Positions 1 through 7,986 of a stretch of 64,000 nucleotides of DNA are shown here, piece after piece. Position numbers and translations under genes: made by a program. Within the stretch, counting starts at the first letter, position 1. Every line of letters begins with the position of its first letter. The notes beneath the pieces are model-generated. The model worked only from the letters and a program-made list of their open reading frames with translations, searched no databases and was not told the DNA's origin. Location: NCBI RefSeq assembly GCF_002042965.1, contig NZ_MZNT01000017.1, forward strand, positions 1 through 64,000, written 5' to 3'. This DNA comes from Paenibacillus sp. 32352 (GTDB lineage: Bacteria > Bacillota > Bacilli > Paenibacillales > NBRC-103111).

Positions 1-82
1 GACGACGAGGTAGATAGGTTCGGGGTGGAAGCACGGCAACGTGTGGAGCTGACGAATACTAATCGGTCGAGGGCTTATCCAT
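1..82 (+). rRNA. 23S ribosomal RNA, 3' end (partial)
   Basis: The first bases match the conserved 3' end of bacterial 23S rRNA, including the helix region around GACGAGGTAGATAGG and the run GACGAATACTAATCGGTCG just before the 3' end. The gene starts outside the window. The exact mature 3' end cannot be fixed by eye and is placed near base 82, where conservation fades into spacer. It is followed by 5S rRNA about 200 bases downstream in the usual 16S-23S-5S order. Confidence 0.93.
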
Positions 83-226
83 TACCCAAGAAAGTGAAGA
101 GAAGCTTCGAAGCTTACTCCTAGTACTTTCTCGAGGCCCGGAAAAAACGGGAAACTAATTCACGAACTTTACGCATGCATTTCGTATCTAGTTTTCAGGG
201 TGCAAGCCACCTTGAAATGAAGTAGG

Positions 227-246
227 ATGTTTCTTGGCAGAAACAT
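227..246 (+). repeat. Perfect 8-bp hairpin in the 23S-5S spacer
   Basis: ATGTTTCT (227-234) and AGAAACAT (239-246) form a perfect 8-bp stem around a TGGC loop. It lies directly before a copy of the double-hairpin repeat described at 247-281, so three hairpins follow each other in the rRNA spacer. It may help precursor processing; that is inference. Confidence 0.6.
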
Positions 247-281
247 GCTTACGAAGTAAGCTTTCTGACGAAAGCTCTTAG
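247..281 (+). repeat. Dispersed double-hairpin element, copy before 5S rRNA
   Basis: This stretch contains the palindrome CTTACGAAGTAAG followed by the hairpin AGCTTTC/GAAAGCT and the trailer CTCTTAG. It is the same architecture as the tandem 38-bp units at 55985-56282 and the single copies before atpC and nuoL. Here the trailer runs into the 5' end of 5S rRNA rather than into a ribosome binding site. Confidence 0.7.
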
Positions 282-397
282 TTTGGTGATGATGGCGGAA
301 GGGAACCACGCGTACCCATACCGAACACGAACGTTAAGCCTTCCAGCGTCGATGGTACTTGGACCGAAGGGTCCTGGGAGAGTAGAACGTCGCCAAG
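281..397 (+). rRNA. rrf: 5S ribosomal RNA
   Basis: About 117 bases have the features of 5S rRNA: a TTTGGTG...CGCCAAG terminal helix, the conserved loop CCCATACCGAACACG, and the GGGAGAGTAG segment near the 3' end. It follows the 23S 3' end and precedes a rho-independent terminator, so it closes the rRNA operon. The ends are set by the closing helix and may be off by one or two bases. Confidence 0.95.
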
Positions 398-406
398 CAA
401 ATGCAA

Positions 407-440
407 AAGTCTTTCCGGATAATCTGGAGAGGCTTTTTTT
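407..440 (+). terminator. Rho-independent terminator of the rRNA operon
   Basis: AGTCTTTCCGGA pairs with TGGAGAGGCT (including G-U pairs) and is followed by seven T residues. It lies ten bases after 5S rRNA. Confidence 0.85.
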
Positions 441-758
441 GTTATCCGTAACTTTACAGTACCTATAAAGGTTAAAGAATAATGCATGGTGGGTGTAATA
501 GAGATATTGTTTTTTTTAAGGTAGCAGGCACAACTGCAGTATTTTTCGGCTTATTAATTGAATATTCATAATTTTCCCTGTTTATAGGGCATTCTAAAGG
601 CAAGAAAGGGCATTCAATTCTTGTATTTCCAATAGTTTGTACCTAATTATGTACGTCTTCTGAAGCTTGTGAAGATAAGCTTGACACGAAAAATAGGCTT
701 TTGATAATATTGCAATAATATCTACGGGCAAGTAAGAAACTGAAGGAGGACTACGTTC
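441..758 (+). other. Non-coding interval between rRNA operon and guaB
   Basis: About 320 bases, AT-rich, with no convincing reading frame. It holds the guaB promoter near its end. The octamer GGGCATTC occurs twice about 25 bases apart (588-625), and AAGCTT occurs twice just before the promoter. I see no purine or other riboswitch in it. Confidence 0.6.
681..708 (+). promoter_or_regulatory. Sigma-A promoter of guaB
   Basis: A perfect -35 TTGACA (681-686), a 16-base spacer and GATAAT (703-708) precede guaB by about 50 bases. An alternative -10, TAATAT, sits at 705-710 with an 18-base spacer. Confidence 0.7.
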
Positions 759-2216
759 GTGTGGGAAACAAAATTTGCTAAAGAAGGCTTGACGTTTGAT
801 GATGTACTATTGGTGCCAAGAAAGTCTGAGGTCTTCGGGAAAGAAATCAACATCTCAACGCAGCTTACAGATAAAATCAAGTTAAACATCCCTTTCTTAA
901 GCTCGGCGATGGATACTGTAACAGAAGCAGCTTTAGCGATAGCTATCGCTCGCGAAGGCGGTATCGGGATCATTCACAAAAACATGTCCATCGCGCAGCA
1001 AGCGGAGGAAGTGGATCGCGTTAAGCGTTCGGAAAGCGGAGTTATCACGAACCCTTTCTTCCTGACTCCGGAACATCACGTATATGACGCCGAGGAGTTG
1101 ATGGCGAAATATAGAATCTCCGGTGTACCGATCTGCGATGAGGATAGAAAGCTGGTCGGTATTTTGACGAACCGCGACCTTCGTTTTGTTCATGACTACT
1201 CCATTAAGATCAAAGAGGTTATGACACACAGAGATCTGGTAACAGCTCCGGTCGGCACGACGCTGGCTGAGGCTGAAGTGATTTTGCAGCAGCACAAAAT
1301 CGAGAAGCTGCCGCTAGTCGATGAGCATAACACGCTGAAAGGCCTCATTACGATCAAGGACATCGAAAAGGCTATACAGTTCCCTAACTCGGCCAAAGAT
1401 GCTCAAGGACGCCTTCTGGTAGGCGCTGCAGTAGGTGTATCCAAGGACGTTATGGAGCGTACTGCTGCTTTGGTTGAAGCCGGTGCAGACATGATCGTTG
1501 TAGACTCTGCTCATGGCCACCATATCAACATTCTCAATACAGTGAAATTGATTCGTGCCCAATACCCTGATCTGACCATTTGCGCTGGGAACGTGGCTAC
1601 TGGAGATGGCACGAGAGATCTTATCGAGGCGGGCGCTTCGGTGGTTAAAGTCGGTATTGGTCCTGGATCCATTTGTACGACACGGATTATTGCAGGTATC
1701 GGCGTTCCGCAGATTACTGCTATATACGATTGTGCTTCCGTAGCAAGAGAATACAATGTGCCTATCATTGCGGACGGAGGAATCAAGTATTCCGGGGATG
1801 TTACCAAAGCGATTGCGGCAGGCGCGAGCGCGGTTATGATCGGAAGCTTGTTCGCAGGTACGGACGAGAGCCCTGGTGAATCGGAAATTTATCAAGGCAG
1901 AAAGTTCAAAGTGTACCGCGGTATGGGCTCGCTTGGTGCTATGAAAGAGGGCAGTAAGGACCGTTATTTCCAAGAGAACGAAAGTAAGCTCGTTCCAGAA
2001 GGTATCGAAGGCCGTATCGCATACAAAGGTCCACTGGCTGATACGGTATACCAATTGATTGGCGGTTTGCGGTCCGGTATGGGCTACTGCGGTGCTCGAA
2101 ACATTCAAGCGCTGATTAATGAAACCTCGTTTATTCGTATTACCGGCGCCGGACTTCGTGAGAGTCATCCTCATGATGTACAAATCACAAAAGAAGCGCC
2201 GAACTATTCGCTATAA
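759..2216 (+). CDS. guaB: Inosine-5'-monophosphate dehydrogenase
   Basis: IMP dehydrogenase, 485 residues, the usual family length. It oxidises IMP to XMP with NAD+, the committed step to guanine nucleotides, in the cytosol. The N-terminal part carries the TIM-barrel start, and two CBS domains are inserted at about residues 95-205. The flap has the catalytic cysteine in GPGSICTTR, and the nucleotide loops include GGIKYSGD. The GTG start at 759 sits eight bases after AAGGAGGA. It follows the rRNA operon and precedes dacA, the same order as in the origin region of B. subtilis. It has its own promoter and terminator. Confidence 0.98.
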   Translation: MWETKFAKEGLTFDDVLLVPRKSEVFGKEINISTQLTDKIKLNIPFLSSAMDTVTEAALAIAIAREGGIGIIHKNMSIAQQAEEVDRVKRSESGVITNPFFLTPEHHVYDAEELMAKYRISGVPICDEDRKLVGILTNRDLRFVHDYSIKIKEVMTHRDLVTAPVGTTLAEAEVILQQHKIEKLPLVDEHNTLKGLITIKDIEKAIQFPNSAKDAQGRLLVGAAVGVSKDVMERTAALVEAGADMIVVDSAHGHHINILNTVKLIRAQYPDLTICAGNVATGDGTRDLIEAGASVVKVGIGPGSICTTRIIAGIGVPQITAIYDCASVAREYNVPIIADGGIKYSGDVTKAIAAGASAVMIGSLFAGTDESPGESEIYQGRKFKVYRGMGSLGAMKEGSKDRYFQENESKLVPEGIEGRIAYKGPLADTVYQLIGGLRSGMGYCGARNIQALINETSFIRITGAGLRESHPHDVQITKEAPNYSL

Positions 2217-2234
2217 TACAGACCATATTTTGGA

Positions 2235-2268
2235 GACCGGGGCTCGGGCCCTGGTCTTCTTTTTTTGG
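2235..2268 (+). terminator. Rho-independent terminator after guaB
   Basis: GACCGGGGC and GCCCTGGTC form a strong GC stem followed by TTCTTTTTTT. It lies 19 bases after the guaB stop and just before the dacA start region. Confidence 0.88.
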
Positions 2269-2319
2269 CTATGCTGGTATGCTACAATAAAGGCACTAAA
2301 TATATGGGAGAGTGAAGAA

Positions 2320-3618
2320 GTGAACAGGTTTTGGAAATGGGGAAAACTCATACTAGCAGTTTCGATCGCAGCACAAATCGCAATTTCCCCGCTAGCTGCT
2401 AATACGGCCCAAGCTGCGGAGGCAGATGCCCCGAATTTAGGTTTAACCGCGAAATCAGCAATATTGATGGAGGCTTCTACGGGACAAGTCCTGTACGCCC
2501 AAAATGAGAACGCTCCTATGCAGCCTGCAAGTATGACCAAAATGATGACGGAATACATAGTTCTTGATAGCATAGCCAATAAAAAGCTTGATTGGAATGA
2601 AACTCTGACTATCAGCGAGTATTCTGCTTTTTTATCAAACAATAAAGCTTTATCGGGTATTCCTAAAGCCCAGGGCGATCAATATAGCGTTCAAGATTTG
2701 TTTAATGCGGTAACGATTTATTCCGATAACGGCGCGGCCGTGGCATTGGCGGAGAAAATCTCAGGCTCTGAAGAAAAGTTTGCACAGCTGATGAACGAAA
2801 CGGCAGCCAAATTAGGCTTGTCCAAGGATGCATACTTTATCAATACGTCCGGTTTGGACCGCGTGGATCTGGGCAAATATGCACCGGCCTCACTTCCGGG
2901 AGAAACAATTTTTACAGCTAAGGATGCAGCACTTATTGCTTATCATTTAATTAAGGACTATCCGGATATTTTGAAATTTTCTAGCATCCCTTCCAAAAAG
3001 TTTAGACAAACGGATGCCAATCCGATGATCAACTACAACTGGATGCTCGAAGGCAATAAGGACAATGTAAACTTTAAAAAATATGTTTATCAGGGTCTAG
3101 ACGGATTGAAGACAGGACATACCGACAAAGCCGGCTACTGCTTTACGGGAACGGCACTTCGCAACGATACGAGACTGATTTCCGTCGTTATGAATTCCAG
3201 CAGCAGAGACAACAGCTTCTTTGATACCAAGAAGCTTATGGACTTCGGATACACGAATTTTGAAAAGAAAGAAGTCGTCAAAGCGGGAAGCCCTGTAGAC
3301 TCCTTACCGACAGTGCCTATCAAGAAAGGCACGAATACGGAAGTTGGAGTAGTGACAGGTGAAGGATTGTCCCTGCTGGTGAAGAAGGGCACTCCGGATA
3401 CAGCGTTTACCAAGACCGCCGAAGGCAAGACGGATCTGATCGCACCTATTACGAAAGGTCAGGAAGTTGGCACGATGACGGTTACTTTTGAAAATAAGCC
3501 GTATACTATAAAATTAGTGGCAGCTACTGATGAAGAAAAAGGAGGATGGTTCCGCTTATTTTTCCGGGCTATCAAAAACTTCTTCGTCGATATGGTCAGC
3601 GGCTCCAAGAAGGCTTAA
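2320..3618 (+). CDS. dacA: D-alanyl-D-alanine carboxypeptidase (PBP5 type)
   Basis: Class A low-molecular-weight penicillin-binding protein of 432 residues that trims the terminal D-Ala from peptidoglycan pentapeptides outside the membrane. A signal peptide ends near AQAAEAD (about residue 34). The three active-site motifs are present: SMTK (Ser71, Lys74), SDN (Ser135) and KTG (264-266). A C-terminal amphipathic helix (WFRLFFRAIKNFF) matches the membrane anchor of this family. The GTG at 2320 is preferred over upstream in-frame codons because it follows GGGAG by nine bases and opens directly into the signal peptide. It may be read from its own promoter (TACAAT near 2283). Confidence 0.95.
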   Translation: MNRFWKWGKLILAVSIAAQIAISPLAANTAQAAEADAPNLGLTAKSAILMEASTGQVLYAQNENAPMQPASMTKMMTEYIVLDSIANKKLDWNETLTISEYSAFLSNNKALSGIPKAQGDQYSVQDLFNAVTIYSDNGAAVALAEKISGSEEKFAQLMNETAAKLGLSKDAYFINTSGLDRVDLGKYAPASLPGETIFTAKDAALIAYHLIKDYPDILKFSSIPSKKFRQTDANPMINYNWMLEGNKDNVNFKKYVYQGLDGLKTGHTDKAGYCFTGTALRNDTRLISVVMNSSSRDNSFFDTKKLMDFGYTNFEKKEVVKAGSPVDSLPTVPIKKGTNTEVGVVTGEGLSLLVKKGTPDTAFTKTAEGKTDLIAPITKGQEVGTMTVTFENKPYTIKLVAATDEEKGGWFRLFFRAIKNFFVDMVSGSKKA

Positions 3619-3735
3619 AATCCGGGTAAACGGGTTGTATAATTAAGGCTGTTCATGTAAAATAATTGCTTAGTTAGTTTGTCGCATTTTGCGTATCGTG
3701 AATTGATTATAAGGGTCTTTAGGAGGAGTCGGGAA

Positions 3736-4617
3736 ATGGAAACAGGTACATCACGGGTTAAAAAAGGAATGGCAGAAATGCAAAAAGGCGGCGTCATTAT
3801 GGACGTCATGAATGCGGAGCAAGCAAAAATCGCTGAAGCCGCAGGTGCTTCCGCAGTAATGGCATTGGAACGCGTTCCTTCGGATATTCGTGCAGCTGGC
3901 GGCGTAGCTCGTATGGCTGACCCTACTGTTATGGAAGAAGTGATGAAAGCCGTATCGATTCCGGTAATGGCAAAGGCTCGTATCGGTCATTTCGTCGAAG
4001 CGAAGATTTTGGAAGCTATGGGTGTAGACTATATCGATGAGAGTGAAGTTCTTACTCCAGCCGATGAAGTTTTCCATATTAACAAAAGAGAGTTCACGGT
4101 TCCATTCGTATGTGGAGCGAGAGATCTTGGAGAGGCCTTGCGCAGAATCGGAGAAGGGGCTTCCATGATTCGTACGAAGGGTGAGCCTGGGACCGGTAAC
4201 ATTGTTGAAGCGGTTCGTCATATGCGTATGATGGTCGGTCAAATTAAAAAGGTACAAGCTATGTCCAAAGATGAGCTGATGGCTGAAGCCAAAAACCTTG
4301 GCGCTCCCTATGAGCTTCTGCTGCAAGTTCACGAAACAGGCAAGCTTCCTGTCGTTAACTTTGCTGCCGGCGGTGTAGCGACTCCTGCTGATGCTGCCCT
4401 TATGATGCATTTGGGTTCTGACGGCGTGTTCGTTGGATCGGGGATCTTCAAATCCGACAGCCCGGAGAAATTCGCGAAGGCTATTGTTGAAGCGACAACT
4501 CATTATACGGATTATGCATTGATTGCTGAAATCTCCAAAAACTTGGGAACTCCGATGAAGGGTATCGAAATCTCCAAGCTGGATGCTACGCAACGCATGC
4601 AAGAGCGCGGCTGGTAA
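3736..4617 (+). CDS. pdxS: Pyridoxal 5'-phosphate synthase subunit PdxS
   Basis: The synthase subunit of the ribose-5-phosphate-dependent vitamin B6 pathway, 293 residues. It makes PLP from ribose 5-phosphate, glyceraldehyde 3-phosphate and ammonia supplied by PdxT. The highly conserved N-terminus (KKGMAEMQKGGVIMDV), the lysine loop in VMAKARIGHF and the phosphate loop RTKGEPGTG are visible. The ATG at 3736 lies nine bases after AGGAGGAG; upstream in-frame codons have no such site. pdxT begins 25 bases downstream, so the two subunits are co-transcribed. TATAAT at 3638-3643 may be the -10 of their promoter. Confidence 0.98.
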   Translation: METGTSRVKKGMAEMQKGGVIMDVMNAEQAKIAEAAGASAVMALERVPSDIRAAGGVARMADPTVMEEVMKAVSIPVMAKARIGHFVEAKILEAMGVDYIDESEVLTPADEVFHINKREFTVPFVCGARDLGEALRRIGEGASMIRTKGEPGTGNIVEAVRHMRMMVGQIKKVQAMSKDELMAEAKNLGAPYELLLQVHETGKLPVVNFAAGGVATPADAALMMHLGSDGVFVGSGIFKSDSPEKFAKAIVEATTHYTDYALIAEISKNLGTPMKGIEISKLDATQRMQERGW

Positions 4618-4642
4618 TTGCGCGGTAAAGGAAGGATAAGCC

Positions 4643-5215
4643 ATGAAAATAGGAGTATTGGCACTCCAAGGCGCAGTAGCCGAGCATATTAAGCTGATCG
4701 AGAAGGCGGGCGCTGAAGGCGTTATTATCAAGAAGACGGAGCAATTAAGCGAGATCGATGGCATCATTATTCCTGGCGGGGAAAGTACGACGATCGGGAA
4801 GCTGATGCGGACCTATCACTTTATAGAGGCTCTGCAGTCTTTCTCCAGGCAAGGAAAGCCGATATTCGGCACCTGTGCAGGACTTATTGTGATAGCTAAA
4901 GAGATTGTCGGTCAGCCGGAAGCGCATCTTGGACTGATGGATATCAAGGTCGCCCGCAATGCTTTTGGACGGCAAAGGGAAAGCTTCGAGGCGGACCTGC
5001 CTATCAAAGGGATTGCAGAGGATGTCCGTGCGGTCTTTATCCGCGCTCCGCTTATTGAAAGCGTAGGAGAAGGCGTTGACGTATTGGCAACGTACCGGGA
5101 TCAAATTGTTGCAGCTCGTCAGGGACATTTGTTAGCAGCCTCGTTCCACCCGGAATTAACCGATGATGAGCGGATGCACGCCTATTTTCTAGATATGGTA
5201 CGTGAAGCGAGGTAG
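4643..5215 (+). CDS. pdxT: Pyridoxal 5'-phosphate synthase glutaminase subunit PdxT
   Basis: Class I glutaminase of 190 residues that releases ammonia from glutamine and channels it to PdxS. The nucleophile cysteine is in FGTCAGL (about residue 79), the oxyanion/glycine motif is PGGESTT, and the His-x-Glu pair is in SFHPELTDD near residue 170. It lies directly after pdxS and 11 bases before serS, which suggests a pdxS-pdxT-serS transcript. Confidence 0.97.
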   Translation: MKIGVLALQGAVAEHIKLIEKAGAEGVIIKKTEQLSEIDGIIIPGGESTTIGKLMRTYHFIEALQSFSRQGKPIFGTCAGLIVIAKEIVGQPEAHLGLMDIKVARNAFGRQRESFEADLPIKGIAEDVRAVFIRAPLIESVGEGVDVLATYRDQIVAARQGHLLAASFHPELTDDERMHAYFLDMVREAR

Positions 5216-5226
5216 GAGGGGTCACC

Positions 5227-6513
5227 TTGTTAGATGTAAAATTATTGCGTAATGATTTGCAGCGCGTAGAGCAGGCGATGAATCATCGCGGCAAAACGCT
5301 TGAAGATATAAGCCGGTTTACGGACCTGGATACCAAACGCAGAGAGCTTCTTCAGGAAGTGGAGCAGTTGAAAAACCGCCGCAACGTTGTATCCCAGGAA
5401 GTAGCCGCGTTGAAAAAAGCTAAACAGAACGCCGACGCTTTGATTGAAGAAATGAAGGGTGTTGGGGACCGCATTAAAGTACTGGATGATGAAATCAGAG
5501 TGCTTGAGACGGATATCAACGGTATTGTGCTGTCCATCCCTAATGTACCTAATGATAGTGTACCGGTAGGCAAGTCGGAGGACGATAATGTCGAAATTCG
5601 ACGCGTAGGCGAGCCGGCTGCATTTTCTTTCGAGCCAAAGGCTCACTGGGAAATCGGACAAGAGCTTGGCATTCTTGATTTTGAAGCTGCGGCTAAAGTG
5701 ACAGGCTCCCGTTTTGTGTTCTATAAGGGATTGGGAGCACGCCTTGAGCGCGCACTGCTTAACTTTATGATGGATCTGCACAGCGATCAGCACGGCTATG
5801 AGGAAATGATTCCTCCGCAGATTGTCAATCGCGACAGCCTCACGGGTACGGGACAGCTTCCAAAATTCGAAGAGGACGTATTCAAGCTGCAGGGGGAAGG
5901 AATCGATTATTTCTTGATTCCAACCGCTGAGGTTCCGGTTACGAACTATTATCGCGACGATATCCTGGCACTTGAGGATCTGCCCAAATATTTCTCCGCC
6001 TTTAGCGCTTGCTTCCGTTCGGAGGCCGGTTCGGCAGGAAGAGATACCCGCGGCTTAATTCGCCAGCATCAATTTAACAAAATTGAGCTTGTGAAGCTGA
6101 CGACACCGGAGAGCTCATATGATGAGCTGGAAAAGCTGACTGCTGATGCGGAAAAGGTTCTGCAGCTATTGAAGCTTCCGTACCGTGTTCTTGCTCTTTG
6201 TACCGGTGATTTAGGCTTCTCATCAGCCAAGACCTATGATCTGGAAGTGTGGCTGCCTAACAGCAACACTTATCGTGAAATTTCGTCTTGCAGTAACTTT
6301 GAGGATTTCCAGGCTCGTCGTGCGAACATTCGCTTCCGCCGCGATGCGAAGTCAAAACCGGAGTTCGTTCATACCTTGAATGGTTCAGGTCTCGCACTGG
6401 GACGTACGGTTGCCGCCATTCTGGAGAATTACCAGCAGGAAGATGGAAGCGTCGTGATTCCTGAGGTGCTTCGTCCTTACATGAACAACCTGACCAAGAT
6501 ATCTAAAAATTAG
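5227..6513 (+). CDS. serS: Seryl-tRNA synthetase
   Basis: Class II aminoacyl-tRNA synthetase of 428 residues that charges tRNA-Ser. The N-terminal antiparallel coiled coil (about residues 25-105, rich in Glu, Lys and Leu) binds the long variable arm of tRNA-Ser. Motif 2 (FRSEAGSAGRDTRGLIRQHQF) and motif 3 (GSGLALGRTVAAILEN) are intact. The start is TTG at 5227, fixed by AGGAGGGG at 5214-5221 and by the conserved MLDVKLLR N-terminus. A tRNA-Ser gene follows 47 bases downstream. I saw no T-box leader. Confidence 0.97.
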   Translation: MLDVKLLRNDLQRVEQAMNHRGKTLEDISRFTDLDTKRRELLQEVEQLKNRRNVVSQEVAALKKAKQNADALIEEMKGVGDRIKVLDDEIRVLETDINGIVLSIPNVPNDSVPVGKSEDDNVEIRRVGEPAAFSFEPKAHWEIGQELGILDFEAAAKVTGSRFVFYKGLGARLERALLNFMMDLHSDQHGYEEMIPPQIVNRDSLTGTGQLPKFEEDVFKLQGEGIDYFLIPTAEVPVTNYYRDDILALEDLPKYFSAFSACFRSEAGSAGRDTRGLIRQHQFNKIELVKLTTPESSYDELEKLTADAEKVLQLLKLPYRVLALCTGDLGFSSAKTYDLEVWLPNSNTYREISSCSNFEDFQARRANIRFRRDAKSKPEFVHTLNGSGLALGRTVAAILENYQQEDGSVVIPEVLRPYMNNLTKISKN

Positions 6514-6516
6514 AAC

Positions 6517-6546
6517 TTGATAAACAAGAGGCAAATGTGATACAAT
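6517..6546 (+). promoter_or_regulatory. Promoter of the tRNA-Ser gene
   Basis: TTGATA (6517-6522), an 18-base spacer and TACAAT (6541-6546) end 14 bases before the tRNA. They start right after the serS stop codon. Confidence 0.65.
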
Positions 6547-6560
6547 CCATTTTGTCACCC

Positions 6561-6650
<90 letters not shown>

Positions 6651-6682
6651 TGATTTCAAAATGGCATTACATAAGCAAATCC

Positions 6683-6724
6683 AGGCTGTATTATCCTTCC
6701 AAGGATGATGCAGCCTTTTTTATG
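6683..6724 (+). terminator. Rho-independent terminator after tRNA-Ser
   Basis: A 16-bp stem formed by AGGCTGTATTATCCTT and AAGGATGATGCAGCCT (with G-U pairs) is followed by TTTTTTA. Confidence 0.88.
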
Positions 6725-6814
6725 TTCGCTTTGCCAATTCCTTATTTTACTGTACTTTATGCGAATAAACCGGATAGCAGAGTCGCACCTTAAGCTTGTG
6801 GAGGTGTTGAAAAG

Positions 6815-7159
6815 ATGGCTAAGACAGACACATTGACAATGGACCAGCAGGAGCTGGTGGAAGCATGGTCGAGAACATTGCCTACCGTATTAAGCGCATC
6901 GGACCGGGCGGAAGTCCTGGCGGACGAAGCAGAGTCCAACGCCCTGCGAGTGCATATTGCGACTGCAGGACATACTGACTACAGCTTCGACTTTAAGTGT
7001 ACGTATGTGGACTCCAGAGAAGTTAAGGTGGAGCTTGTGGATGTAGAATGCGAAGGGCGTAATGTGGATGAACGTACCGTAATTATTCAAACTTTGGTGG
7101 ATGATTACGTTCGTCATATTCACGAATGCGCACAACAGCTGCACGCAGTGACTAAATAG
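6815..7159 (+). CDS. Hypothetical protein, 114 residues
   Basis: I do not recognise this protein. It is small, acidic and soluble, with no signal peptide or membrane segment. The C-terminal half (from about FDFKCTYVD) looks like a beta-rich stretch followed by a helix ending in HECAQQLHAV. The ATG at 6815 follows GGAGGTG by about nine bases, so it should be translated. It begins a run of three small hydrophilic genes, 22 bases before the next one. Confidence 0.7.
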   Translation: MAKTDTLTMDQQELVEAWSRTLPTVLSASDRAEVLADEAESNALRVHIATAGHTDYSFDFKCTYVDSREVKVELVDVECEGRNVDERTVIIQTLVDDYVRHIHECAQQLHAVTK

Positions 7160-7181
7160 TCTAACGGTCGGAGGGAAAGCT

Positions 7182-7370
7182 GTGACAAAAAATAAAAGTC
7201 ATGTAGATAAAAATATTCAAAACGTCGTCAAGGACCTCGAGCATACTGCTGTGAATAGCCATCATGCTCAGCAGATTCAACAGCAAACGAATGACCGGCG
7301 TCATCAGGACGCATTGAATCATGACAAGCCATCCCAATACGAATCAATAAGCTTGTCGGATAAAGATTGA
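7182..7370 (+). CDS. Small hydrophilic protein, 62 residues, function unknown
   Basis: The start is GTG at 7182, six bases after GGAGGG. The product is rich in His, Gln, Asn, Asp and Lys and has no hydrophobic core, as in many small spore-associated proteins. The next gene is a recognisable spore protein, so a spore role is plausible, but this is inference from composition and neighbours only. Confidence 0.6.
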   Translation: MTKNKSHVDKNIQNVVKDLEHTAVNSHHAQQIQQQTNDRRHQDALNHDKPSQYESISLSDKD

Positions 7371-7399
7371 TTTTACCAATATAAAAAGGAGGGGTATTT

Positions 7400-7543
7400 A
7401 TGCCGAAAGATATTCCGCAGCCTGTAAATCCCCCAAGCGGGCAAAAAAGCCGGGAAAAGGATCATCAGCCCACCGAACCCTTGTCCGGCTCCAAAAAGGT
7501 AAAGCAAGCGAATCATTCCAGACATAATAACGGTGAAGGGTAA
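7400..7543 (+). CDS. sspP: Small acid-soluble spore protein P
   Basis: A 47-codon gene with a strong ribosome binding site (AAGGAGGGG at 7386-7394). The C-terminal half, EPLSGSKKVKQANHSRHNN, closely matches the SspP family signature (EPLxGSKKVKxxNHxRxxH). SspP is a minor component of the dormant spore core. The N-terminus is short and proline-rich (MPKDIPQPVNPPSGQ). The gene lies 29 bases after the previous small gene and is followed by a terminator. Confidence 0.82.
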   Translation: MPKDIPQPVNPPSGQKSREKDHQPTEPLSGSKKVKQANHSRHNNGEG

Positions 7544-7573
7544 GAGAAGCGCCCCTCATCTTATGAAGAACTA

Positions 7574-7617
7574 ACGACAGTTCCTTCTGTAAAAAAAGAG
7601 GGAACTGTTGTCTTTAT
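7574..7617. terminator. Bidirectional hairpin terminator between convergent genes
   Basis: ACGACAGTTCCTTCT pairs with AGAGGGAACTGTTGT around an A-rich loop. It lies between sspP (+) and a gene ending at 7619 on the - strand, so it can serve both. The T tract on the + side is short. Confidence 0.65.
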
Positions 7618-7618
7618 A

Positions 7619-7816
7619 TTACGCGTTCTTGGCAGATAAATAATGAAAGCACTCAACCAGCATCATTTGGGCGATTTCTTCGTTGTCAGCGTAGCCGTAT
7701 ATAGTACCCCCAGCTGCTAATTCCTCACATACATCATCGAGAAAAGAACAGATTGTAATCGTTAGTTCATCATAAACAATGTAATATCGATTGTTCTGCA
7801 GCACGCTGTCCAACAC
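7619..7816 (-). CDS. Hypothetical protein, 65 residues
   Basis: I do not recognise this protein. It starts with adjacent GTG (7816) and TTG (7813) codons. The sequence GAGTGAGG upstream favours TTG at 7813; the longer form is given here. The product has many aromatic residues and a helical C-terminus (IAQMMLVECFHYLSAKNA). It is convergent with sspP and divergent from map. Confidence 0.5.
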   Translation of the reverse strand: MLDSVLQNNRYYIVYDELTITICSFLDDVCEELAAGGTIYGYADNEEIAQMMLVECFHYLSAKNA

Positions 7817-7935
7817 CTCACTCTTAGATTGCCCTCATTTTAACATGTAGAAATCTAAAAGAGAATGGATTTTATCACTTACCGGGATGTTGATTATCGA
7901 ATGGGATTTAAGGATTTGAAACGCGGGCGGTCCTT

Positions 7936-7966
7936 TTGACACCTAGCTACGTATTATGGATATAAA
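7936..7966 (+). promoter_or_regulatory. Possible promoter of map
   Basis: TTGACA at 7936-7941 is perfect. The downstream -10 is less clear: TATAAA at 7961-7966 leaves a long 19-base spacer. Transcription starting here would give a short leader before the ATG at 7987. Confidence 0.4.
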
Positions 7967-7986
7967 AAGGACTTCGAGGCGATGAG

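Noticed and set aside
1314..2183. Open frame of 289 codons on the - strand opposite guaB
   Set aside because: It lies entirely within guaB, with unconserved, low-quality protein sequence; a shadow of the real gene.
5130..5226. T-box leader before serS
   Set aside because: serS starts 11 bases after pdxT, so there is no room for a T-box, and no T-box sequence is visible before trpB either.
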